NCBI GenBank assembly: GCA_963718145.1
Contig: CAVQYJ010000007.1
Span: 62,001 to 126,000 of the forward strand
DNA from: UBA7672 sp963718145
Lineage (GTDB): Bacteria; Pseudomonadota; Alphaproteobacteria; Caulobacterales; Hyphomonadaceae
Length of the DNA stretch: 64,000 nt
Direction: 5' to 3'
This document shows, one piece after another, positions 27,406 through 38,354 of this stretch (its first letter is position 1; each line of letters starts with the position of its first letter). The position numbers and the translations under genes are program-made. The notes beneath the pieces were generated by a model. The model made no database searches, was not told the DNA's origin, and saw only the letters and a program-made list of their open reading frames with translations.

Positions 27406-27828
27406 ATGCGCCACGGTTTCGCGCTTCGTAAGCTCAACCGCACCGCCTCGCACCGCAAGGCGATGTTCGCCAACATGGCCGGCGCGCTGATCCGCCACGA
27501 ACAGATCACGACGACGCTGCCCAAGGCGAAGGAACTTCGCGCCGTGGTCGACAAGCTGGTCACGCTCGGCAAGAAGGGCGGCCTCTCGAACCGCCGCCTC
27601 GCCGCCGCCCAGCTCAAGGAAGGCGATGTCGTCGTGAAGCTCTTCGACACGCTCGCCGACCGCTACAAGGACCGCAAGGGCGGCTATACCCGAGTTCTCA
27701 AGGCCGGCTTCCGGCATGGCGACAACGCCCCGATGGCCGTGATCGAACTGGTCGACCGCGACGAAGACGCCAAAGGCTCTGACGACCGCGCCCGCGCCGA
27801 AGCCGCCGCCGAGCAGGAAGAAGCCTGA
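27406..27828 (+). CDS. rplQ: 50S ribosomal protein L17
   Basis: L17 (140 aa) lies near the tunnel exit. MRHGFALRKLNRTASHRKAM and GALIRHEQITTTLPKAKELR identify it, with a typical alphaproteobacterial acidic/alanine-rich tail. It is the last gene of the alpha operon. Confidence 0.98.
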   Translation: MRHGFALRKLNRTASHRKAMFANMAGALIRHEQITTTLPKAKELRAVVDKLVTLGKKGGLSNRRLAAAQLKEGDVVVKLFDTLADRYKDRKGGYTRVLKAGFRHGDNAPMAVIELVDRDEDAKGSDDRARAEAAAEQEEA

Positions 27829-27851
27829 TCTGACGCGAATTTCGCATTGCG

Positions 27852-27882
27852 AAAGCCGTCCTCCGGGGCGGCTTTTTGCTTT
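27852..27882 (+). terminator. rho-independent terminator of the alpha operon
   Basis: A stem AAAGCCGTCC / GGGGCGGCTTT-like with a short TCC loop is followed by TTTTTGCTTTT, 24 nt after the rplQ stop. It closes the whole ribosomal gene block. Confidence 0.85.
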
Positions 27883-27995
27883 TGTGGGCGCTGTTGGACC
27901 TGCTGTCCTAATGCCTTGCTTGCGCCGGAATGTCTGCCTAGCTCACCAAGGGGGTGAGGACTCGGCATGCGCTTCGAGCTTAGAAGGGTGAGACG

Positions 27996-29480
<1,485 letters not shown>

Positions 29481-29521
29481 CCTCACTGGAATAGCCGGCC
29501 CGCCCGCGCTAGATCGTTCCC

Positions 29522-30844
29522 GTGAGCGATCTTTTCCAGGCCGCAGGACTGACCGAGGAAGCGCCCCGTCCGCTGGCCGACCGGCTGCGTCCGGAAACGC
29601 TGGAGGATGTCGTTGGGCAGGACCACCTGCTCGGCCCCGACGCGCCGGTCGGGCGCATGCTGGCGCAGGGGCGGCTTGCGAGCCTGATCCTCTGGGGGCC
29701 GCCGGGCACGGGCAAGACGACCATCGCCCGCCTGCTCGCCAAACGCGCCAATCTCGATTTCGAGCAGCTCTCGGCGATCTTTTCGGGCGTGAAGGACCTG
29801 CGCGCCGCGTTCGAGAAGGCGGAAGGCCGCCGCGCCGCCGGCAAGGGCACGCTGCTGTTCGTGGACGAGATCCACCGTTTCAACCGGGCGCAGCAGGACG
29901 GCTTTCTTCCGTTCGTGGAGCGCGGCGTCGTCACGCTGGTCGGCGCAACGACGGAGAATCCCAGCTTCGAACTCAACGGCGCTCTGCTGTCGCGTACGCA
30001 GGTGATGGTGCTGAAGCGTCTCGATGATGCAGCGCTCGGCAAGCTGATCGCGCGCGCCGAAGCGCACATGGGCAAGCCCGCACCGTTGACCGAGGATGCC
30101 CGCGCCGCGCTGATGGCGATGGCGGACGGCGATGGACGCTACTTCCTCAACCTGCTGGAGGAGGTCTTCGCGTGGAATGCGCCGAGGCCGCTTGATGGCG
30201 TGGCGCTGATGGCGGCGCTGCAGAAGCGTGCGCCTGCCTACGACAAGGATCGCGAGGAGCACTACAATCTCATCTCGGCCTGGCACAAGGCAACGCGCGG
30301 GTCGGATCCCGACGCTGCGCTCTATTGGTTCGCGCGGATGCTGGAAGGCGGCGAGGATCCGCTGTTCCTCGCCCGCCGCATGATCCGCGCGGCGAGCGAA
30401 GACATCGGGCTCGCCGACCCCACGGCGCTGATGATCTGCAACGAGGCCGCCGCCGCCTATGAACGGCTCGGCTCGCCGGAGGGCGAGCTGGCCCTGGCGC
30501 AGGCGGTCATCCATCTCGCCACTGCGCCGAAGTCCAATGCCGCCTACAAGGCCTTCGGCGCCGCCCGCGCCGCGGCTCGCGAAACGGGATCGCTTGCCCC
30601 GCCGCAGCACATCCTGAATGCGCCGACGAAGATGATGAAGGAGCTCGGCTACGGCGCCGGCTATCAGTACGACCACGACGCCGAGGGGCAATTCTCCGGC
30701 CAGAACTACTTTCCGGACGGCATGGAGCGGCAGAGCTTCTACGAGCCCAGGGGCGCCGGCCGCGAGGGGCCGATCCGCGAAAAGCTAGAGCAGTGGGCAA
30801 GGCTGCGGCGGGAGCGTGCGAAAGACCAGGGTCAGGACCCATGA
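29522..30844 (+). CDS. rarA: replication-associated recombination protein RarA (MgsA)
   Basis: RarA (440 aa) is an AAA+ clamp-loader-like ATPase that acts at stalled replication forks. The Walker A GPPGTGKTT is at about residues 59-67, Walker B FVDEIHRFN near 113-121, and the sensor VGATTENPSFELN follows. The C-terminal MgsA tetramerisation region contains ARRMIRAASEDIGLADP. The start is a GTG at 29522; MSDLFQAAGLTEEAPRPLAD fits family N-termini. Confidence 0.96.
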   Translation: MSDLFQAAGLTEEAPRPLADRLRPETLEDVVGQDHLLGPDAPVGRMLAQGRLASLILWGPPGTGKTTIARLLAKRANLDFEQLSAIFSGVKDLRAAFEKAEGRRAAGKGTLLFVDEIHRFNRAQQDGFLPFVERGVVTLVGATTENPSFELNGALLSRTQVMVLKRLDDAALGKLIARAEAHMGKPAPLTEDARAALMAMADGDGRYFLNLLEEVFAWNAPRPLDGVALMAALQKRAPAYDKDREEHYNLISAWHKATRGSDPDAALYWFARMLEGGEDPLFLARRMIRAASEDIGLADPTALMICNEAAAAYERLGSPEGELALAQAVIHLATAPKSNAAYKAFGAARAAARETGSLAPPQHILNAPTKMMKELGYGAGYQYDHDAEGQFSGQNYFPDGMERQSFYEPRGAGREGPIREKLEQWARLRRERAKDQGQDP

Positions 30845-30886
30845 CCGAACGGGCTCGGCCGGCTTCGAGTCCTGGACAATCCTCGA

Positions 30887-31540
30887 TCAGCCGGCCGGCG
30901 GCTTGGCGGCGTTAATCGCCAACTGCGCGGCGAAGGCCCGCTTGTAGGCGGGCCGCGCCTCGCCGCGGGCGAGATAGGCGGCAAGGTTCGGGAATTCGTC
31001 CAGTATGCCCGACGATCTTATCCTGAGCAGCACCGACGCCATCATCAGGTCGCCCGCGCTGAAGGCGCCATCGAGCCAGTCGGCTTCGCCCAGACGAGCG
31101 GACAATTGCTTCAGCCGGCCGCGGATACGGTCCTCGACCACGGGCAGGCGCTCCTTGCTCCAGGGCTTGTCACCCTCCAGAATCCTGGCGGTGAAGAGTT
31201 CAAGGATCACCGGCTCGACCGAGTTGAGCGCGGCGAACATCCATGTGATCGCCCTTGCCTGCGCGTTGGCGTCTGCTGGCAGCAGGCCCGCATGGCGCTG
31301 CGCGATGTGGAGCACGATCGACCCTGTCTCGAACAGGGCGAGATCGCCTTCCTCATAGGTGGGGATCTGGCCGAAAGGATGAAGCGCCAGATGCGCCGGC
31401 TGTTTCATCGCTTCGAACGACACAAGGCGGACATCGTAGGGCAGGCCCACTTCTTCGAGCGCCCAGCGGACGCGCGTATCACGCGCCAGTCCCTTGCCGC
31501 CATCTGGCGACCGTTCAAAGGCGGTAATCGTGATGGTCAT
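30887..31540 (-). CDS. glutathione S-transferase family protein
   Basis: This 217-aa protein has the two-domain glutathione transferase layout. The thioredoxin-like N-terminal domain includes HPFGQIPTYEEGDLALFETG, in which the cis-proline and the E-T/S glutathione-binding pair are visible; the helical C-terminal domain has WLDGAFSAGDLMMASVLLRI, with the N-capping S-A-G-D motif. The substrate is unknown. It is transcribed away from the S9 peptidase gene. Confidence 0.88.
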   Translation of the reverse strand: MTITITAFERSPDGGKGLARDTRVRWALEEVGLPYDVRLVSFEAMKQPAHLALHPFGQIPTYEEGDLALFETGSIVLHIAQRHAGLLPADANAQARAITWMFAALNSVEPVILELFTARILEGDKPWSKERLPVVEDRIRGRLKQLSARLGEADWLDGAFSAGDLMMASVLLRIRSSGILDEFPNLAAYLARGEARPAYKRAFAAQLAINAAKPPAG

Positions 31541-31778
31541 CGCGAAGCTCCTCGCTGGCGAGGATCATCGGCCGCGAGGCTGGCCATGTGTCAAGGCAGA
31601 CTCACCGGGATTGAAGATGGGCCCCGTTTCCTGGCCGACCGCTGCGCCCGCACAGTCTTCGGCGCCATCTGTTTCGCGCCAAGCGTTCTTTTGGCCCGAT
31701 CAGCAAGTCCGGGCCCCTGCCGCGCTTTCGTCGCGCGCGCCCACCGGCTATGGTCGTGCAGCCCGGGAGGGGTTCCCA

Positions 31779-33893
31779 ATGCGTTCAGCCGTCCTTGCCA
31801 TCACCGCCATCGGCCTCGCCGTCGCGGCCAGCGCCGCCGCCGCGCCGCCACGCGAACCGGTCCGCGTGTTCACGGCCTCCGATGTGTTCAACCTGGAGTC
31901 CGCATCCAGTCCGGAAATCTCGCCGGACGGGAAGCTGGTCGCCTATGTGCGCGTGTCTGCCGATGTGATGACCGACCGGTTCCGCCGCTCGATCTGGCTG
32001 GTCGACGAGGCAGGCAAATCCAACCGGCCTGTGGCCCAGGGCAAGGGCAGCTATTCATCGCCGACCTGGTCGCCGGATGGCCGCTCGATCGCCTATGTCG
32101 CCACCGAGGACGGGGTTTCCGAAGTGCGCGTGTTCGACCTCGCCACGCAACGCCCGGCCACGCTCGCGCGTCCGTCGTCTGGCCCCGACAACCTCACCTG
32201 GTCGCCGGACGGGCGCACGCTGGCCTTCCAGATGTTCGTGAAGGAGGAAGGCCCATCTGCCGCCGGCAGGCCGCCCAAGCCGGAAGGCGCACAATGGGCC
32301 GCGCCGGTGAAGGTCTATGACACGATCAACTATAGAGCCGATGGCGAGGGCCTGCTTGAGTCAGGTTATACGCAGATCTTCGTCCTGCCCGCCGATGGCG
32401 GCACACCTCGCCAGCTTACCTTTGCGGAGCGCAATCATGACGGGCGGCTGTCGTGGAGCCCGGAGGGCGGAACGCTGTTCTTCTCGGCGAATGCGGAGAA
32501 GGACTGGGAATACAATCCGCAGGACCAGGACATCTACGCTCTCGACATCGCGGGCGGCGCCATCAAACGGCTGACGACGCGCAAGGGGCCGGAGCGCAGC
32601 CCGGTCGTGTCGCCCGATGGCAAGCGCATCGCCTATGTGGGATTCGAGGACAACGGTACAAGCTATCAGGTGAGCGATCTTTACGTCGCCAACGCCGACG
32701 GCTCAGGCCCGCAACTGCTCACAACCTCGTTCGATCGCGATATCTCCGATCCGCAATGGGCGAGCGATGGTTCGATCTGGTTCCTCTACGAGGATCATGG
32801 CGACACCCGTCTCGGGCGCGTTCCATCCAGGGGCGGAAGGGTCGAGACGATGGCGACCGAACTGGCCGGCGCCTCGGTGGACCGCCCCTATACGGGCGGC
32901 GCTTTCTCGGTCTCCAAGGCGGGGCGCTTTGCCGTCACCACCGGCGGATCGCAGAAGCCTTCGGAGGTAGCCATCGCCTCGGGCGGCAAGCTGAAGACGC
33001 TCACCGATCTCAACAGCGACCTCTTCACCGGCAAGATGATCCCGGGCGCGCAACACATCTCCGTGCCGTCCAGCTTCGACAAGCGCGCGGTGGACGCCTG
33101 GGTGATCCGTCCGCCGGATTTTGACGCCTCGAAGAAGTATCCGCTGCTCCTCGAAATCCATGGCGGCCCGCACTCGGCCTATGGGCCGGCGTTTGCCGCC
33201 GAGATTCAGCTGTTTGCGGCTGCGGGCTATGTCGTGGTCTACGCCAACCCGCGCGGGTCGACATCCTATGGCGGCGAGTTCGGGGCGCTGATCAGCCACA
33301 ACTATCCCAGCCAGGACTATGACGACCTGATAAGCGTGGTCGATGCGGTGATCGCCAGCGAGCCGATCGACACGGCGAAGCTGTTCGTCACCGGTGGATC
33401 AGGCGGCGGCGTGCTGACGGCGTGGATCGTCGGATCGACCGACCGGTTCCGCGCCGCGATGGTGCAGAAGCCCGTGATCAACTGGACCAGCCACGTGCTC
33501 AGCGCCGATGGAGGCACGTTCTACGCACGCTACTGGTTCGGAGAGATGCCGTGGGACAAGGGTGCGCAGGAACGCTATTGGGCTCACTCGCCGCTGTCCA
33601 AGGTCGGAAATGTGAAGACGCCGACGGCTGTACTCGTGGGGGAACAGGACAACCGCACGCCGCACAGCGAGGCGGAACAGTACTACCAGGCGCTGCAGAT
33701 CCGGAAGGTGCCGACGCAGCTGATCCTCGTGCCGGGCGCCTCGCACGAGATCGCCGGCCGGCCCACGGGCCTCATCGCCAAGGTGACCAACACGCTGGCC
33801 TGGTTCGCAAAGTATGGCGGGCCGGGCGTGCCGGACGCGGTTACGGGCAAGCCGGATGCGGGCGGCAAGGACAGGCCCGTGTCGGTCAACTAG
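31779..33893 (+). CDS. exported S9 (prolyl oligopeptidase) family peptidase
   Basis: The 704-aa product has a signal peptide (MRSAVLAITAIGLAVAASAA), a beta-propeller of about 400 residues with repeated SPDGK/R...IAYV blades, and a C-terminal alpha/beta-hydrolase domain. The catalytic residues are S541 (GGSGGG), D624 (GEQDNRTPH) and H656 (GASHE). It resembles acylaminoacyl/dipeptidyl peptidases that process short peptides in the periplasm. The open frame begins upstream at 31494, but the ATG at 31779 has GGGAGGGG before it and opens the signal peptide. Confidence 0.93.
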   Translation: MRSAVLAITAIGLAVAASAAAAPPREPVRVFTASDVFNLESASSPEISPDGKLVAYVRVSADVMTDRFRRSIWLVDEAGKSNRPVAQGKGSYSSPTWSPDGRSIAYVATEDGVSEVRVFDLATQRPATLARPSSGPDNLTWSPDGRTLAFQMFVKEEGPSAAGRPPKPEGAQWAAPVKVYDTINYRADGEGLLESGYTQIFVLPADGGTPRQLTFAERNHDGRLSWSPEGGTLFFSANAEKDWEYNPQDQDIYALDIAGGAIKRLTTRKGPERSPVVSPDGKRIAYVGFEDNGTSYQVSDLYVANADGSGPQLLTTSFDRDISDPQWASDGSIWFLYEDHGDTRLGRVPSRGGRVETMATELAGASVDRPYTGGAFSVSKAGRFAVTTGGSQKPSEVAIASGGKLKTLTDLNSDLFTGKMIPGAQHISVPSSFDKRAVDAWVIRPPDFDASKKYPLLLEIHGGPHSAYGPAFAAEIQLFAAAGYVVVYANPRGSTSYGGEFGALISHNYPSQDYDDLISVVDAVIASEPIDTAKLFVTGGSGGGVLTAWIVGSTDRFRAAMVQKPVINWTSHVLSADGGTFYARYWFGEMPWDKGAQERYWAHSPLSKVGNVKTPTAVLVGEQDNRTPHSEAEQYYQALQIRKVPTQLILVPGASHEIAGRPTGLIAKVTNTLAWFAKYGGPGVPDAVTGKPDAGGKDRPVSVN

Positions 33894-33897
33894 CGGC

Positions 33898-34668
33898 ATG
33901 GCCAAGCGGGACTATGAAAGCCTGGATGTCTCGGATGCCGACCGCGCCTTCGTGCGTGGCCTCGTCATCCATGAGGATGCCGCCGTGCTCGCCTTCGACA
34001 AGCCCGCCGGCCTGCCGGTGCAGACCCGCGATCCCGAGGATCGCACGCTCGACCGTCTGCTTGCCGCCTTCGCGCGCTCGAACGGCAAGCGCCCGCGTCT
34101 CGTGCACCGTCTCGACGCGCAGACGTCCGGCGTGATCGTCGCCGGCAAGACCCAGCCCGCCGCCGCCGTGATGAGCCAGGCCTTCGCCAACCGGAAAGTC
34201 TCCAAGACCTACCTCGCGCTCGTCTCAGGCAGCCCGTTCGACACACCCACCGGCGAGATCGAGGCGGCCCTGTCGCGGCACATCGCGCGACCTGGGCTGG
34301 AACTGATGCGGGCCGCGCGTCCGGGCGACCAGAAGCCACAGGCGGCGCTCACCCGCTGGCGGGTGCTCGGCTCGGCAGGCGACCTCCACCTGCTCGAACT
34401 GACGCCCGAGACCGGCCGCATGCACCAGCTCCGCGTCCACCTCTCCCTCGCCGGCCGCCCGATCCTGGGCGACCCCTACTATGGCGGCGCGCAGAGCCTG
34501 AAAGGCGAGCCGGTGTCGCGCCTGATGCTGCACGCCTGGAAGCTCGACCTGCCGCACCCCGCCGGCGGCCGCTTTTCGCTCTGCGCCCCCGCGCCAGCGG
34601 ATTTCCGGGCGATCCTCGCCGCCGCCGGCCTCCGCGACATCCCCGATCTGGCCTTGCCGCCCGGTTAG
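33898..34668 (+). CDS. RluA-family pseudouridine synthase without S4 domain
   Basis: The 256-aa enzyme belongs to the RluA family that isomerises uridine in rRNA or tRNA. The catalytic aspartate is D73 in RLVHRLDAQTSGVIV, and the GRMHQLRVHLSLAGRPILGD block is standard. No N-terminal S4 RNA-binding domain is present, unlike the RluC-like gene downstream. It begins 5 bp after the S9 peptidase stop. The exact target nucleotide cannot be told. Confidence 0.9.
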   Translation: MAKRDYESLDVSDADRAFVRGLVIHEDAAVLAFDKPAGLPVQTRDPEDRTLDRLLAAFARSNGKRPRLVHRLDAQTSGVIVAGKTQPAAAVMSQAFANRKVSKTYLALVSGSPFDTPTGEIEAALSRHIARPGLELMRAARPGDQKPQAALTRWRVLGSAGDLHLLELTPETGRMHQLRVHLSLAGRPILGDPYYGGAQSLKGEPVSRLMLHAWKLDLPHPAGGRFSLCAPAPADFRAILAAAGLRDIPDLALPPG

Positions 34669-34687
34669 CGCTAGACGCTGGCCCGCA

Positions 34688-35065
34688 ATGTTGAATTTCC
34701 TCCTCGTGGCCCTCGGCGGCGCAGCTGGCGCGACGGCGCGCTATGGCGTCTCGCTGGCCATTCCCGCGCCTGCCCAGGGCTGGCCGTGGGCGACCTTCTC
34801 GATCAACCTCACCGGCAGCCTGCTGATCGGCCTGCTCGCCGGCTGGCTGTCGACCCGGGGCGAAGCCGGCGAGCCATGGCGGCTCCTGCTTGGCGTCGGC
34901 GTGCTCGGCGGCTTCACGACCTTCTCGGCCTATTCGCTCGAGACGCTGCGGCTGATCGAGCGTGGAGACAATACAGGCGCCGCCGCCTATGCGATCGGCT
35001 CCGTCCTCGCAGGCCTCGCCGCCGTCGCCATCGGCATCGCCCTCGCGCGACGGGTGCTGGCATGA
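34688..35065 (+). CDS. crcB: fluoride ion channel CrcB/FluC
   Basis: This 125-aa inner-membrane protein has four membrane segments. The GGAAGATARYGVSL motif, the FSINLTGSLLIGLLAG segment with the conserved asparagine, and GVLGGFTTFSAYSLET match the Fluc family, which exports fluoride as a dual-topology dimer. Only 19 bp separate it from the previous gene, so there is no room for a fluoride riboswitch. Its stop overlaps the start of the RluC-like gene (ATGA). Confidence 0.95.
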   Translation: MLNFLLVALGGAAGATARYGVSLAIPAPAQGWPWATFSINLTGSLLIGLLAGWLSTRGEAGEPWRLLLGVGVLGGFTTFSAYSLETLRLIERGDNTGAAAYAIGSVLAGLAAVAIGIALARRVLA

Positions 35066-36093
35066 GCTGGAACGTCGGACAGGTCGTCACCCTGGAAGTC
35101 ATTCCCGACGAGGATGACACGCGCCTCGACCGCTGGCTGAAGCGGAAATTCCACGGGCTCACCCAGGGCCAGATCGAAAAGGCCTGCCGCACGGGAGAGA
35201 TCCGCGTCGATGGCGGGCGCGCCAAGGCCAGCACCCGCGTCAAGTCCGGCCAGACCGTGCGCATCCCGCCGATCACGCCGCCCAAGGGCCGCGAGAGCGA
35301 CGACGAAGACGACCGGCCGCGCGCCCGGGTCAAGTCGTCCGACGCCGACATGATGCGCTCGCTGGTGATCTACGAGGACGACCAGATCATCGCCCTCAAC
35401 AAGCCGACGGGGCTTGCGGTGCAAGGCGGCACGGGCACCACGCGCCACATCGATGCGCTGTCGCGTGCGCTGGTCGATGACACGGCGGAAAAGCCCCGCC
35501 TCGTCCACCGCCTCGACCGCGACACCACCGGCGTGCTGGTGCTCGCCAAGACGGCGGGCGTCGCCAACCAGCTCGGCAAGCTGTTCCGCTCGCGCGAGCT
35601 CGACAAGATCTACTGGGCGGTGACGCTCGGCGTGCCGCATCCGCAGACCGGCGAGATTCGCGGCTTCATGATCAAGTCGGCGGGTCCGGGCGGCGAGAAG
35701 GAGAAGATGCGCACCGCGGACCAGAAGGAGAAAGGCGCCGTCCACGCCGTCACGCATTATTCGGTGATCTCGAATGCAGGCCAGAAGGCCGCGTGGGTCG
35801 CGCTCAAGCCCGAGACAGGACGCACGCACCAGCTTCGTTTCCACATGGCCGAGATCGGCACGGCAATCCTCGGCGACGGCAAGTATGTCTGCGGCCGGGA
35901 GGTTCCAAGCGGCCTCGCCTCTGGCCTGCATCTCCATGCCCGTGCGCTGCGCCTGCCCAACAGAGGCGGCAAGCCGATCGAGATTGTCGCGGAAATCCCG
36001 CCGCACATGAAGCAGACCTTCGACGCACTCGGCTTCGACGAGGACAGCGCCGAGAATTTCTTCGACCTGAAGCGTGTGAGACGGCCGCGATGA
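35062..36093 (+). CDS. rluC: RluC-like 23S rRNA pseudouridine synthase
   Basis: This 343-aa protein has an N-terminal S4 RNA-binding domain (about residues 17-65, DDTRLDRWLKRKFHGLTQGQ) and an RluA-family catalytic domain with D152 in HRLDRDTTGVLVLAK. RluC of E. coli modifies U955, U2504 and U2580 of 23S rRNA; the same role is likely. An insertion with many charged residues (GPGGEKEKMRTADQKEKG) lies mid-domain. The start overlaps crcB by four bases and the stop overlaps the ATP12 gene by four. Confidence 0.9.
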   Translation: MSWNVGQVVTLEVIPDEDDTRLDRWLKRKFHGLTQGQIEKACRTGEIRVDGGRAKASTRVKSGQTVRIPPITPPKGRESDDEDDRPRARVKSSDADMMRSLVIYEDDQIIALNKPTGLAVQGGTGTTRHIDALSRALVDDTAEKPRLVHRLDRDTTGVLVLAKTAGVANQLGKLFRSRELDKIYWAVTLGVPHPQTGEIRGFMIKSAGPGGEKEKMRTADQKEKGAVHAVTHYSVISNAGQKAAWVALKPETGRTHQLRFHMAEIGTAILGDGKYVCGREVPSGLASGLHLHARALRLPNRGGKPIEIVAEIPPHMKQTFDALGFDEDSAENFFDLKRVRRPR

Positions 36094-36857
36094 GCGAGAC
36101 GGACAAGGACGGCTACGCCAGGGGCGTCAAGGGCGAGATCGACCAGCGCCCGAAGCGGTTTTACAGGGATGTGGGCGTCGTCGGCGCCGGTGACAACTGG
36201 GCCGTGCATCTCGATGGCCGTCCGGTGCGCACGCCGCAGGACAAGGCGCTGGTTTTGCCGACGGAAGCGCTCGCCAATGTCATCGCCGACGAGTGGCGCG
36301 CCCAGACGGAGCGCATCGACCTCCACTCGATGTTCAACACGCGCCTCGCGAACGTCGTGATCGACCGCACGCCGGCAACCCGCGCCGAACTGGTCCGCGA
36401 GTCGGCCCGCTACGCCGCCACGGACCTTGTCTGTCATCTCGCCGAGGCGCCCGTAGCGCTGCGCAAGCGGCAGGAAGCAGGCTGGGCGCCGATGCGCGAC
36501 TGGGCGGCGCAGGTGATGGGCGTGAAGTTGTTCGCGGTCGAAGGCGTGATGGCCATCGCCCAGCCGGAGGCGTCTGCCGAAGCCTTGCGCGTTCACGCGT
36601 CGATGCTGGACGACTATCGCCTTACGGCGCTGGTCCACGCCGTGGCGCTGCTTGGTTCCGCCGTCCTCGGCCTTGCCGTCGAGCGTCGCCGGATCACTGC
36701 GGTCGAGGCGTTCGAACTCCACCGCATCGACGAGGCCTTCCAGGCCGAACAATGGGGCGAGGACGCCGAAGCCGTCCGCCGCACTGACCGCACCCGCGCC
36801 GAAGCGCGCGCGCTGGACTTGTGGCTCGACGCCCTGCCTCAGCCTGCGGCCAGGTAG
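36090..36857 (+). CDS. ATP12-family F1-ATPase assembly chaperone
   Basis: The 255-aa product matches the ATP12 family: RPKRFYRDVGV followed by VHLDGRPVRTPQDKALVLPT at the start and AVEAFELHRIDEAFQAEQWG at the end. Mitochondrial ATP12 chaperones the F1 alpha subunit, and alphaproteobacterial homologues are thought to do the same. Its ATG overlaps the rluC stop by four bases. Its 3' end overlaps the convergent permease gene by 19 bp. Confidence 0.93.
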   Translation: MSETDKDGYARGVKGEIDQRPKRFYRDVGVVGAGDNWAVHLDGRPVRTPQDKALVLPTEALANVIADEWRAQTERIDLHSMFNTRLANVVIDRTPATRAELVRESARYAATDLVCHLAEAPVALRKRQEAGWAPMRDWAAQVMGVKLFAVEGVMAIAQPEASAEALRVHASMLDDYRLTALVHAVALLGSAVLGLAVERRRITAVEAFELHRIDEAFQAEQWGEDAEAVRRTDRTRAEARALDLWLDALPQPAAR

Positions 36858-38155
36858 GCGAAGCGCAGCACGAACAGGCCGCCCAGCACGAACAGCATCC
36901 AGTCGGCTGGCTTTGCCTTGCCCGTTGCGATCTTGAGGATCGCGTAGGCCGTGATGCCGAACGCGAGGCCGTTGGCGATCGAGAAAGTCAGAGGGATCAT
37001 CACGACCGTGAGGAAGGCCGGCACGGCGTCCAGCGGTTCGCTCCAGTCGACCTCGCCCAGCGCTCCGACCATCATCGCGCCGACGAGGATCAGCGCGGGC
37101 GCGGTTGCGGCGGCTGGCACAAGACCTGCCAGCGGCGCGAGGAAAAGCGCCACCAGGAAAAGAAGCCCGGTCACCACCGCCGTCAGGCCGGTGCGGCCGC
37201 CGACGGCGACGCCTGAAGCGCTCTCGATATAGCTGGTGACGGTGCTGGTTCCTGCAAGGGCGCCGACGACGGTTGCGGTGGCGTCGGTATAGAGGATGCG
37301 GTTGAGGCGCGGGATTTCGCCGTCCGGTCCCTGCAACCCGGCGCGCTTGGTCACGGCGGCGAGGGTTCCGACATTGTCGAACAGATCGACGAACAGGAAG
37401 ACGAAGATGATCTCCATGAGCGCGACGCCGAACGATCCGCCGAGGTTGAACGCCGCCCCGATGTCGAGCTTGAAGGCGGTGTCCATCAGAGCGGCGGGGC
37501 CAAATGTCCAGCCGGTCCAGGTCGACAGGCCGAGGAACCCGCCGATGACGCTGATCGCGACGATTCCGATCAGCATAGCGCCCTTGATGCGCCAGGCCTG
37601 AAGCGCGGCGATCAGCACGAGCCCGCCCAGCGCCAGCAGGGCTGTGGGCGCTTTCAGGTCGCCCAGCGCGACGGTGGTGGCGGGGTTGGACACGACCAGT
37701 CCGGCATTCCGCAGGCCAATGAAGGCGATGAAGATACCGATGCCTGCGGCCGTCGCCGCCAGCAGCGGTTTCGGAATCGATCGCACGATCATCTGGCGGA
37801 TGCCTGCGGCCGTGAGGATCAGGAACGCCACGCCGGAAATGAACACGCAGCCGAGCGCCGTCTGCCAAGGCACGCCCATGCCGAGGACGACCGTGTAGGT
37901 GAAATAGGCGTTGAGCCCCATGCCCGGCGCAAGGGCGAGCGGATAGTTGGCGACGAGCCCCATCATGATCGAAGCTATGCCTGCGGCAAGGCAGGTCGCG
38001 GCGGCGACGGCCGCAACCGGCAGGCCCGCCTCGGCCAGGATCGCCGGGTTCACGACGATGATGTAGGCCATGGTGAGGAAGGTGGTCGCCCCCGCCAGCG
38101 CCTCGGTGCGTACCGTGGTTCCGTGCGCCTTAAGTCCGAAAATGCGTTCCAGCAT
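36839..38155 (-). CDS. NCS2-family purine permease (AzgA-like)
   Basis: This 438-aa polytopic membrane protein belongs to the AzgA-like branch of the NCS2 family, which imports hypoxanthine, adenine or guanine by proton symport. Family motifs include LAGATTFLTMAYIIVVNP near the N-terminus, LAPGMGLNAYFTYTVV, and the central FLFVDLFDNVGTLAAVTKRA. About 12-14 hydrophobic segments are visible. It is divergent from an exported MTA/SAH nucleosidase-like gene, a pairing that suggests purine salvage. No purine riboswitch was recognised upstream. Confidence 0.93.
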   Translation of the reverse strand: MLERIFGLKAHGTTVRTEALAGATTFLTMAYIIVVNPAILAEAGLPVAAVAAATCLAAGIASIMMGLVANYPLALAPGMGLNAYFTYTVVLGMGVPWQTALGCVFISGVAFLILTAAGIRQMIVRSIPKPLLAATAAGIGIFIAFIGLRNAGLVVSNPATTVALGDLKAPTALLALGGLVLIAALQAWRIKGAMLIGIVAISVIGGFLGLSTWTGWTFGPAALMDTAFKLDIGAAFNLGGSFGVALMEIIFVFLFVDLFDNVGTLAAVTKRAGLQGPDGEIPRLNRILYTDATATVVGALAGTSTVTSYIESASGVAVGGRTGLTAVVTGLLFLVALFLAPLAGLVPAAATAPALILVGAMMVGALGEVDWSEPLDAVPAFLTVVMIPLTFSIANGLAFGITAYAILKIATGKAKPADWMLFVLGGLFVLRFAYLAAG

Positions 38156-38354
38156 GCCTGCCCCGCGCCCGAATCCGGACGCCAGTTAACGCTTGGTCGA
38201 GCGAGAACGGCAAGGCGGTCTCAGCGTCTTGCTTCAAGCACCACGGCGTCCGCCCACGGGATTGGCAGGCCAGCGTCCATGGAGGCCCGCCCGAAGGATA
38301 TTTGCGCCATCGCGGCGATCACGGGTTAGAAAGGGAGATGCCTCGGGGAGCGAC

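Noticed and set aside
34669..34687. Fluoride riboswitch before crcB
   Set aside because: Only 19 bp separate crcB from the previous gene, and no riboswitch motif is present.
38156..38354. Purine riboswitch before the permease
   Set aside because: No conserved purine-aptamer loop sequences were found on the minus strand.
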